Assembly (NCBI RefSeq): GCF_014861365.1 | Contig: NZ_RRYW01000007.1 | Location: 1 to 57,849 of the forward strand | Source: Psychrobacter sp. FME6 | Lineage (GTDB): Bacteria; Pseudomonadota; Gammaproteobacteria; Pseudomonadales; Moraxellaceae | Reading direction: 5' to 3' | Length of the DNA: 57,849 nt | Shown: one piece after another, positions 30,179-37,023 of the stretch | Layout of the letters: every line of letters starts with the position of its first letter | Position numbering within the stretch: the first letter of the stretch is position 1 | The notes under the pieces: model-generated | What the model was told of the DNA's origin: nothing | The model's database searches: none | The model's input: only the letters and a program-made list of their open reading frames with translations | Translations under genes and position numbers: made by a program

Positions 30179-31876
30179 ATGCAAAAGATATTTCGGGTGA
30201 TGATCATCATTGCGATGCTAATCACCGCTTATCTGCTGATTTTGGCATGGCGAGATGATTATGCCGATGCGCCAGCGGTAGATGCAGTGCCAGAAACCAC
30301 CTCTTCAGTAGGTGCTGACATTCCTTCTACCACCGGTGCAGCAGGTGATATTCCGTCACAGACGCTACCTGTTGATAATGGTGCAGTCGATATTGGTACG
30401 GTGACGGCTACTCCTGCTAAAGATGCAGGTCTCATCACGGTAACCACCGATCGCTATGATATAAAAATTAATCCAGAAGGCGGTGATATTGTTTATGCTG
30501 CTCTCAAGCAGTATGACGCGACACTCGATAGTGATAAACCTTTTGTATTGTTAGAAAATAACAGCAATCGTGTGTACGTGGCTCAATCTGGTCTAATCGG
30601 TCAAAATGGTATCGATACGGCAGAAGGCCGTGCTAATTATAGCCATACTGCTAATAATTACGTGATGGAAGAAGGTCAACAAACGTTGTCTGTACCGCTT
30701 ACTTATAAAAAAGATGGCGTGACAATTACCAAGACCTTTACCTTTACTGAAAATAAATATCCGATTGATATTAGCTACCAAATTCAAAACGCTTCTACCA
30801 ACGCGTGGCAAGGTCAGATGTTTGCGCAGCTAAAACGCGATGACAGTAAAGACCCTGGCATGTCAGATAAAGGCGCACTGAGCATGGCGACTTATTTAGG
30901 CGGCGCTTGGGGTACACCTGACGATCCTTATAATAAGCTAAAATTTGGCAAGTTCAGCGATAGTGGATTGGCCACGTCCAGTGATAAGGGTTGGGTCGGC
31001 ATCGTACAGCACTATTTTGTCTCTGCATGGACGCCTGAAAACTTTACGGGTAAATTCTTTAGTCGTGAAACGGGAAATGATTACTTTATTGGCTTTAATA
31101 GCGAAGTAGTCAATGTAGCTCCAAGCAAGCAAATGACGTTAAACGCGACACTGTATGCCGGTCCAAAGGTACAGTCTGAGCTAAAAGATGTGGCAGTCGG
31201 CCTTAATAAGACCGTCGATTATGGCTTGTTATGGCCAATATCGAAGATATTATTTGCTATCTTGGATGGTATTCATAAGGTTATCGGTAACTGGGGTTGG
31301 TCAATTATTGGACTGACTGTTTTAGTGAAAATTGCCTTAATGTGGTTTTCGAATAAAAGCTACTACTCAATGGCGAAGATGCGGGCTATCGCACCTCGTC
31401 TAGCAGCGCTAAAAGAAGAGCATGGCGACGATCGTATGAAGATGTCGCAAGAGATGATGGGCATTTATAAAGAAGAAAAGGTCAATCCGATGGCGGGTTG
31501 TTTACCAATTCTTATGCAGATGCCAATATTCTTAGCGCTTTATTGGGTGCTGGTTGAGAGTGTTGAGCTACGTCATGCACCATGGATATTATGGATTCAG
31601 GATCTATCAGCGATGGATCCGTGGTTTATCTTGCCACTGCTTATGGGTGCATCGATGTTTACACAGCAGCAGCTTAACCCGCAGCCAGCTGATCCAATGC
31701 AAGCAAAAGTGATGAAGTTTTTACCTATTATCTTTACCGCATTTATGCTGTTCTTCCCAGCTGGTTTGGTACTATACTGGACAGTGAATAACTTGTTTAG
31801 TATGACCCAGCAGTATATTGTTAATAAGAAAGTTGAAGAAGAACAAAAGCGTCGTACCGTCAAGGTAGTCGATTAA
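30179..31876 (+). CDS. yidC: Membrane protein insertase YidC
   Basis: YidC inserts and folds inner-membrane proteins with or without SecYEG. The 565 residues have an N-terminal transmembrane anchor (about 5-24) and a Thr/Ala/Pro-rich linker. The large periplasmic beta-sandwich domain is about 80-340. The conserved C-terminal insertase domain has five helices, including NPMAGCLPILMQMPIFLALYW and FPAGLVLYWTVNN. AGGAAAGG precedes the ATG. A terminator follows. Confidence 0.98.
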   Translation: MQKIFRVMIIIAMLITAYLLILAWRDDYADAPAVDAVPETTSSVGADIPSTTGAAGDIPSQTLPVDNGAVDIGTVTATPAKDAGLITVTTDRYDIKINPEGGDIVYAALKQYDATLDSDKPFVLLENNSNRVYVAQSGLIGQNGIDTAEGRANYSHTANNYVMEEGQQTLSVPLTYKKDGVTITKTFTFTENKYPIDISYQIQNASTNAWQGQMFAQLKRDDSKDPGMSDKGALSMATYLGGAWGTPDDPYNKLKFGKFSDSGLATSSDKGWVGIVQHYFVSAWTPENFTGKFFSRETGNDYFIGFNSEVVNVAPSKQMTLNATLYAGPKVQSELKDVAVGLNKTVDYGLLWPISKILFAILDGIHKVIGNWGWSIIGLTVLVKIALMWFSNKSYYSMAKMRAIAPRLAALKEEHGDDRMKMSQEMMGIYKEEKVNPMAGCLPILMQMPIFLALYWVLVESVELRHAPWILWIQDLSAMDPWFILPLLMGASMFTQQQLNPQPADPMQAKVMKFLPIIFTAFMLFFPAGLVLYWTVNNLFSMTQQYIVNKKVEEEQKRRTVKVVD

Positions 31877-31904
31877 CCAGTCTTCAAATAGAACCAGCAT
31901 TGAT

Positions 31905-31934
31905 AAAACCATCGCGTCAGCGGTGGTTTTTTTA
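31905..31934 (+). terminator. Terminator after yidC
   Basis: The stem AAAACCATCGC/GCGGTGGTTTT (one wobble) has a 4-nt loop and ends in a T-run. Confidence 0.85.
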
Positions 31935-31950
31935 TAGCTGGTCTATATGT

Positions 31951-32095
31951 ACTATGGTTGACACTAAATACATTTTTTTTGACGCGTGACTGGTATTAAT
32001 TTTTGTTGCTTGCTGTATCTACGCTGACAGAGGCTGCAAAAAATTAATACCAATCGCACTGTATTTTTCTATATCGAATTGACTATATAGTCAGC
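31951..32095. repeat. Intergenic nested palindromic repeat, copy 8
   Basis: The inner arms GACTGGTATTAATTTTTG and AAAATTAATACCAATC enclose the core TTGCTTGCTGTATCTACGC then TGACAGAGGCTGC. The right outer end is ATCGAATTGACTATATAG. It sits in the 336-bp yidC-mnmE gap. Confidence 0.8.
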
Positions 32096-32170
32096 TCAAA
32101 ATAAAAACGATGCGCTTGTAGTAAAGTAATAAAGTAAATAGTAACGTGCTGTTGCTATCCAAAGTTTGCT

Positions 32171-32199
32171 TTGTCAGTCTGCGTCCAGCCGTCTATAAT
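32171..32199 (+). promoter_or_regulatory. Sigma-70 promoter for mnmE
   Basis: TTGTCA (32171-32176), a 17-bp spacer and TATAAT (32194-32199) are close to consensus. The predicted start of transcription (about 32206) leaves only a very short leader. Confidence 0.8.
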
Positions 32200-32213
32200 G
32201 GAGTTTTTAGCTA

Positions 32214-33677
32214 GTGAGAGTAATTGTGGATTCTTTAGAGAAGCCGTCGACTGCACCTAATTCATCTGAACAGCCCAACGCATCTGGATTGGCCACGATT
32301 GCTGCTATTGCAACACCGCTTGGGCGTGGTGGTGTCGGCGTTATACGGCTATCAGGCGCACGCGCACATGACATCGCGTGTAAGCTCACCGGTAAGTCAG
32401 AATTTAAACCACGTATGGCCAGTTTTTGCCGTTTTTATCAGGCTGATGGTACGGTCATTGACGAGGGTTTGGTGCTGTATTTTAAGGGACCAAACTCATT
32501 CACAGGCGAAGATGTGATTGAACTGCAAGGGCATGGCGGGATGATTTTACAAAACCAGCTGCTAGCACGTGTCTTTGAATTGGGGGCAAAACAAGCGAGT
32601 GCCGGAGAGTTTTCTTACCGCGCTTTTGATAATGATAAACTGGATTTGGTACAGGCAGAGGCAATCGCTGACGCTATCGATGCGACCAGCGCTGCTGCTG
32701 CAAGTAGTGCGATTCGATCGCTTAGCGGTGAGTTTTCACAAAAGATTAATCAGCTGCTTGAGCAGTTAATTCACCTGCGACTCCATGTAGAAGCGGCTAT
32801 TGATTTTCCTGATGAGGAGGATGTGGACTTCTTATCTGATGGGGTTATACAAACTCAGCTGGAGCAAACACAAGCCAAGATACAGCAAGTACTAGCAACG
32901 GCAAAACAAGGACAGCTGTTACGCGATGGTATTCACGTGGTGTTGGCGGGCAGACCTAACGCGGGTAAATCAAGCTTATTGAATCGTTTGGCAGGACAAG
33001 AGCGTGCTATCGTCACCGACGTAGCAGGCACCACTCGCGATACGCTGCAAGAGACAGTGGTTCTCAATGGTTTAACGCTGCATTTGACTGACACCGCTGG
33101 TTTGCGCGAGACAGAAGATACGGTTGAGCGCATTGGCATTGAGCGTGCTAGAACAGCAATTACTCAGGCTGATATGCTGCTGATGGTTTATGATGTCACC
33201 CGTGATCTTGAAGAGGAAATCACACCCTTACAGCTCGCTGAGCAGCTATTTGGTGAGCTGCCAGAAGCCAAGCGCTTATTAATTATTGCCAATAAAAGTG
33301 ATCTATTAAGGGACAGTAGTGGCGCACAAATCGACTCTGATTCGCAACTTGAAATAGAAAATCGTGGCTACGAACAAGTTAATGTTTCATGTGAAACAGG
33401 CGTAGGTATCGATAATTTAGTCGAAACCTTGTGCGCTAAAGTAGGTTTCCATCCCCCAGAAAACAGCCTAATCGCTCGCACACGGCATATAGATGCACTC
33501 AGACGGACGGCGGATTGTTTGGCAGAGGCGCATGAGCAGTTGACCGTCTTTCAAGCAGGAGAATTGGTTGCCGAAAGCTTACGCCAAGCTCAACAAAGCT
33601 TAGGCGAGATAACAGGTGAGTTCAGTGCTGATGATTTGTTAGGTAAAATATTTGGTAGCTTTTGCATTGGTAAATAA
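32214..33677 (+). CDS. mnmE: tRNA modification GTPase MnmE
   Basis: MnmE with MnmG makes the 5-carboxymethylaminomethyl group on wobble U34 of some tRNAs. The 487 residues hold an N-terminal formyl-THF-binding domain starting TIAAIATPLGRGGVGVIRLSG and a G domain with GRPNAGKSSLLN, DTAGLRE and NKSDL. The C-terminus is CIGK, the catalytic cysteine motif. The start is GTG; a second GTG at 32226 lies better behind a GAGAG and past the predicted leader, so the true protein may be 4 residues shorter. A parS-like site is embedded in the sequence for VSCETG. Confidence 0.97.
   Translation: MRVIVDSLEKPSTAPNSSEQPNASGLATIAAIATPLGRGGVGVIRLSGARAHDIACKLTGKSEFKPRMASFCRFYQADGTVIDEGLVLYFKGPNSFTGEDVIELQGHGGMILQNQLLARVFELGAKQASAGEFSYRAFDNDKLDLVQAEAIADAIDATSAAAASSAIRSLSGEFSQKINQLLEQLIHLRLHVEAAIDFPDEEDVDFLSDGVIQTQLEQTQAKIQQVLATAKQGQLLRDGIHVVLAGRPNAGKSSLLNRLAGQERAIVTDVAGTTRDTLQETVVLNGLTLHLTDTAGLRETEDTVERIGIERARTAITQADMLLMVYDVTRDLEEEITPLQLAEQLFGELPEAKRLLIIANKSDLLRDSSGAQIDSDSQLEIENRGYEQVNVSCETGVGIDNLVETLCAKVGFHPPENSLIARTRHIDALRRTADCLAEAHEQLTVFQAGELVAESLRQAQQSLGEITGEFSADDLLGKIFGSFCIGK
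33383..33398. promoter_or_regulatory. parS-like site 6 (inside mnmE)
   Basis: TGTTTCATGTGAAACA encodes VSCET, the position of the G5-like SAKTG motif of the GTPase. Confidence 0.75.
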
Positions 33678-33714
33678 CCCGTTGTATGCTCCATCTTAAA
33701 ATAAGGAAAATGCT

Positions 33715-34173
33715 ATGCACTGCCCATATTGTAATGCGTCAGAGACCAAGGTTATTGACTCACGGCTTGCCGCGGAAGGTGCTCAAGTGCGCCGCCGCCG
33801 CTCATGTAATAGTTGCCAAGAGCGTTTTACTACTTTTGAGATGGTAGAGGTGGTAATGCCTAGAATTATCAAATCGAGCAGCAAAATTGAGCCGTACGAT
33901 AATGAAAAGCTGCGCCGCTCTATCTTACTACCATTACAAAAGCGTCCTATCACTATTGATGAGCAAGAGGCGATGATTAGCCGTATAGAAAAGCGTGTTA
34001 GACAAATGGGAGAGCGTGAAGTAAGCAGCAAGGTTTTGGGTGAAATCATCATGAGTGAGCTCAAAACTTTGGATGATGTCGCTTATGTACGCTTCGCAAG
34101 CGTCTATCGTGATTTTCAAGACATTGATGCTTTTCATCAAGAAATCGCCAATATTCGACCCAATGAAAAATAA
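33715..34173 (+). CDS. nrdR: Transcriptional repressor NrdR
   Basis: NrdR is a zinc-ribbon/ATP-cone repressor of ribonucleotide reductase genes that senses dATP/ATP. The 152 residues match the family. The zinc ribbon has CPYC (3-6) and [12 protein letters not shown], followed by the ATP-cone domain (about 46-140). It comes 38 bp after mnmE with no terminator, so it is probably co-transcribed; AAGGAAAA lies before the ATG. ribD follows. Confidence 0.97.
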   Translation: MHCPYCNASETKVIDSRLAAEGAQVRRRRSCNSCQERFTTFEMVEVVMPRIIKSSSKIEPYDNEKLRRSILLPLQKRPITIDEQEAMISRIEKRVRQMGEREVSSKVLGEIIMSELKTLDDVAYVRFASVYRDFQDIDAFHQEIANIRPNEK

Positions 34174-34205
34174 GCTGAATCCTTTATTTTCTTAGATATA
34201 GTAGC

Positions 34206-34313
34206 TCCACTATAGAATAAACAACGATTACTGGATAAGTTTTGCGCCGCCTCTTTCTGCATAGCTTCTGATAGCTTCTGTCAGTGCCATGGCTGAATGT
34301 TCAACACGCCCTA
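34206..34313. repeat. Degenerate palindromic repeat fused to an IS-like end, copy 12
   Basis: The left side resembles the intergenic repeat (CCACTATAGAATAAA, then GCGCCGCCTCTTTCTG). The right side ends in GAATGTTCAACACGCCCTA, identical to the IS5-like end at 37-55. TCTGTCAGTGCCAT is shared with copy 7 in inverse. It borders and partly overlaps the upstream part of the ribD reading frame. Confidence 0.6.
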
Positions 34314-34345
34314 ATAACTCTCACTCATTGATTAAGTTAACCCCT

Positions 34346-35401
34346 ATGTCAATTCAAAACCATTCTCAAGACTCGCAAGACCGCTACTTTATGATGCTTG
34401 CTATCGAACAAGCCAAGCAAGGCTTGTATACGACTAGACCCAACCCAGCAGTGGGCTGTGTCATCGTCCAAGCAGCAGAGATCGTTGGTCAAGGGTATCA
34501 TCCTAAAGCGGGAGAGCCGCATGCAGAAGTGTTTGCGCTCACAGATGCTGGAGAGCGGGCAGTAGAGGCAACTGCTTATGTGACCTTAGAGCCATGTAGC
34601 CATACGGGGCGCACACCGCCCTGTGCGTTAGCCCTTGTGAATGCTGGGGTGAAACGTGTGGTGATTGCAGGGCTCGATCCGAATCCACAAGTTGCAGGAC
34701 ACGGGGTGAGGGTATTAGAGCAAGCTGGTATTGAGGTAACGGTTGGTGTATTAACCGAGCAAGCAGAAGCATTAAATCGTGGGTTTTTAAAGGCAATGCG
34801 CACCCAAATGCCTTATGTGAGGCTCAAGATTGCCACCAGTCTTGATGGTCGCACAGCGATGGCAACTGGGGAATCTAAGTGGATTACCTCCGCTGCTGCC
34901 CGTGAAGACGTACAGAAGTTACGGGCGCAAAGTGGCGCTATTATTACGGGTAGCGAAACTGTCATGGCTGATAATCCCCAGCTTAATGTTCGCTCCCATC
35001 AACTAGGTATCACCCCCGAGCAAGTTCCCGCTCCCAAGATAGTGGTACTCGATAGACGTCAACGCTTAGCGTATAGTCCACAATCTAACTATCAGTTGTG
35101 TCGCAGTACCGAGACGCTGTATTGGCGTGAAGACAATTTAAACGACTTACTTACCGTTTTGGTCAATGAACATAAGTGTTATGACGTGTTGATAGAAGCC
35201 GGTGCTAGCGTGGCAGGCAGTTTTTTAAGTCAGCAACTGGTAGACGAGCTGATTGTGTACCAAGCGCCTTGTTTGTTAGGGTCTCAAGCGCGGCCAATGG
35301 TGGAGTTTAATCCACTATCTTTGGCTCAACAGCTGCGCTTCGATATTCACCGCCATGAGCAGCTAAGTTCTGACCTAAAAATTACTTTATTACCGCTATA
35401 A
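34346..35401 (+). CDS. ribD: Riboflavin biosynthesis deaminase/reductase RibD
   Basis: RibD performs the deaminase and reductase steps on the pyrimidine intermediate of riboflavin synthesis. From the chosen ATG it has 351 residues. The deaminase domain has HAEVFAL and EPCSHTGRTPPCA, the zinc ligands. The C-terminal reductase domain includes TSLDGRTAMATGESKWIT. The frame is open to an ATG at 34289, but those 19 codons are the IS-like repeat end, so 34346 is preferred. ribE lies 690 bp downstream, separated by DnaA boxes, parS-like sites and a MITE. Confidence 0.95.
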   Translation: MSIQNHSQDSQDRYFMMLAIEQAKQGLYTTRPNPAVGCVIVQAAEIVGQGYHPKAGEPHAEVFALTDAGERAVEATAYVTLEPCSHTGRTPPCALALVNAGVKRVVIAGLDPNPQVAGHGVRVLEQAGIEVTVGVLTEQAEALNRGFLKAMRTQMPYVRLKIATSLDGRTAMATGESKWITSAAAREDVQKLRAQSGAIITGSETVMADNPQLNVRSHQLGITPEQVPAPKIVVLDRRQRLAYSPQSNYQLCRSTETLYWREDNLNDLLTVLVNEHKCYDVLIEAGASVAGSFLSQQLVDELIVYQAPCLLGSQARPMVEFNPLSLAQQLRFDIHRHEQLSSDLKITLLPL

Positions 35402-35480
35402 ACCTGTTAGTTATAAACAACTTACTCACAGCTTGGGCATAATGTGGGTTGAATGTGGATAACTAAAAATGCTTAATCAA

Positions 35481-35496
35481 GGTTTCACATGAAACT
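35481..35496. promoter_or_regulatory. parS-like site 7
   Basis: GGTTTCACATGAAACT has a 14-bp core with one central mismatch. It is intergenic. Confidence 0.65.
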
Positions 35497-35507
35497 GTGC
35501 ATAACTT

Positions 35508-35523
35508 TGTTCCACATGAAACA
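35508..35523. promoter_or_regulatory. parS-like site 8
   Basis: TGTTCCACATGAAACA is a weaker palindrome (two differences from canonical), 27 bp from site 7, giving a tandem pair. Confidence 0.55.
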
Positions 35524-35768
35524 ATCGTATCTAGATTTCCATTAAAGATAATAATTTTAATATAAAAATCAGTTACTTAGTCTGATTTTTTAAAGTATGG
35601 AGTTTTTAGCTAGAAAAATACTTGTTGTGGATAACTTTACGTAAACCAAGGTTTTAGGGTGCCTTGGGTTGTTTTACGATTACTTATCCACAACTTATCC
35701 TATGATAAGCATAAGATAAGCAGACGTTTCACCAAGAAATAGACCATATGCGAACGCTGATAAGAGTT

Positions 35769-36040
35769 TTAGGGGCTGTATAGAATTCAGCTAAGGAACT
35801 GACAGAGACTATTTTTTAGGCAATTCGACGCCAAAAATAGTAAGTTTAGTCATTCTAAGCGCGATAGTTTTGGCTATGAAGTGGCAAAAAATAGTCCTGT
35901 TCCTTCGGACTGATGCTAAAATCGGCCCAGACGTTGTTGTAAATCTAGCTAAGGTCTCGACATTACCTTCGATTTACGCCTAGTCTGGAATTATTTTAGC
36001 GATCAGCAGTCCTAATAGATGAATTCTATACAGCCCCTAA
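35769..36040. mobile_element. MITE-like element with 21-bp perfect terminal inverted repeats
   Basis: The left end starts TTAGGGGCTGTATAGAATTC and the right end is its exact complement over 21 bp (35769-35789 with 36020-36040). Inside is a second inverted pair: GGACTGATGCTAAAAT near 35908 with ATTTTAGCGATCAGCAGTCC at the right. There is no coding capacity. TA borders would suit an IS630/Tc1-type target, but this is inference. The right end lies 53 bp from the ribE start. Confidence 0.8.
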
Positions 36041-36093
36041 TCAATTAAAATATATTGTTTATAGCAACAATATAACCATGAGATGAGGTCAAT

Positions 36094-36768
36094 ATGTTTA
36101 CTGGAATTATAGAAGGTGTTGGAAAGGTTAAGTCTATGCAGCCTATGGGCGGTGACATACGCTTAACGATAGAGTCTGATGAATTGGATTTTGGCGATGT
36201 AAAGTTAGGAGATTCTATTGCCTCAAACGGTATTTGCTTGACCGTCGTCCAACTTGGTAGCGACTATTACTCTGTTGATGTTTCACGTGAAACTATCGCT
36301 CGTACCGCCCTAGAAACGTTAAAATCGGGTCATATTGTTAATTTAGAAAAAGCGATGCTACCGACCACGCGTTTTGGTGGTCACATTGTCGCCGGTCACG
36401 TAGATGGAGTAGGCGTAGTTAGCAAGCTACAACAGGATGCGCGTTCTATTCATATCGAAATCACCATACCATCAGAGCTGGCGCATTATACAGCCACTAA
36501 AGGTTCTATTACGGTCGATGGTATTAGCCTGACGACCAATCTGGTACGTGACAATATTGTCTCTCTAAACATCATCCCGCATACCGCTAAAGTGACCAAT
36601 ATTGCCAAGCATTGGCTGGTAGGCAGCAAGGTTAATATCGAAGTCGATATCGTCGCGCGCTATTTAGAGCGTTTATTAAATAAATCGCAAACGAGTGGTA
36701 TGAATGCACCAAACCCACAAAGTCAGTTATCTGAGGCATTTTTAGCAGATAATGGCTTTATGAAGTAG
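36094..36768 (+). CDS. ribE: Riboflavin synthase alpha chain
   Basis: Riboflavin synthase dismutates two 6,7-dimethyl-8-ribityllumazine molecules to riboflavin. The 224 residues have two lumazine-binding repeats, the first starting MFTGIIEGVG and the second with GHIVAGHVDGVG. Length is normal, with a short Asn/Ser tail. A canonical-type parS palindrome lies in the sequence encoding VSRET. Its promoter must lie within or next to the MITE-like element. Confidence 0.97.
   Translation: MFTGIIEGVGKVKSMQPMGGDIRLTIESDELDFGDVKLGDSIASNGICLTVVQLGSDYYSVDVSRETIARTALETLKSGHIVNLEKAMLPTTRFGGHIVAGHVDGVGVVSKLQQDARSIHIEITIPSELAHYTATKGSITVDGISLTTNLVRDNIVSLNIIPHTAKVTNIAKHWLVGSKVNIEVDIVARYLERLLNKSQTSGMNAPNPQSQLSEAFLADNGFMK
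36279..36294. promoter_or_regulatory. parS-like site 9 (inside ribE)
   Basis: TGTTTCACGTGAAACT matches canonical parS at 15 of 16 positions. It encodes VSRET at a conserved point of repeat one. Confidence 0.8.
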
Positions 36769-36888
36769 ATATTGGAGAGATATAAAAACAGGTTATTAGG
36801 TCGTGATTAAACTATCGGCAGAACAGATTTTTTCTGTATAAAGTGTTTAGAGGTAGGCAGTTCTAAATAAAATCTGTACGTTGTTAGC

Positions 36889-37000
36889 CACGTGCTACTG
36901 GAGTAAGTTTTTCTTACTTGCTGTTCGCAAGCGTGACAGAGGCTGCGAAAAATTCATTCCAGTAGCACTCGTATTTGTTTTAAAGTAAATTAACTATACA
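36889..37000. repeat. Intergenic nested palindromic repeat, copy 9
   Basis: The inner arms CGTGCTACTGGAGTAAG and ATTCCAGTAGCACTCG enclose the core CTTGCTGTTCGCAAGCGTGA then CAGAGGCTGC. It lies between convergent ribE and the sensor kinase. Confidence 0.8.
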
Positions 37001-37023
37001 AGCAGCCGCTGCATAAGTTGTGG

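Larger units (their letters stand above)
35454..35692. promoter_or_regulatory. Secondary DnaA-box cluster
   Basis: Perfect 9-mers TGTGGATAA at 35454-35462 and 35626-35634, and TTATCCACA at 35684-35692. This cluster is about 7 kb from oriC and lies among parS-like sites 7 and 8. It may titrate DnaA or regulate ribE. Confidence 0.6.
35402..36093. other. Regulatory-rich intergenic region between ribD and ribE
   Basis: This 692-bp gap has no gene. It contains three perfect DnaA boxes, two parS-like palindromes and a 272-bp MITE-like element. The DnaA/parS half is 35454-35692. No FMN riboswitch was recognised ahead of ribE. Confidence 0.7.

Noticed and set aside
34289..34345. ribD start at the upstream ATG
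   Set aside because: These codons are the IS-like repeat end; RibD homology starts after the ATG at 34346.
36041..36093. FMN riboswitch ahead of ribE
   Set aside because: The space between the MITE and ribE is only 53 bp and the conserved RFN helices were not seen there or in the MITE.
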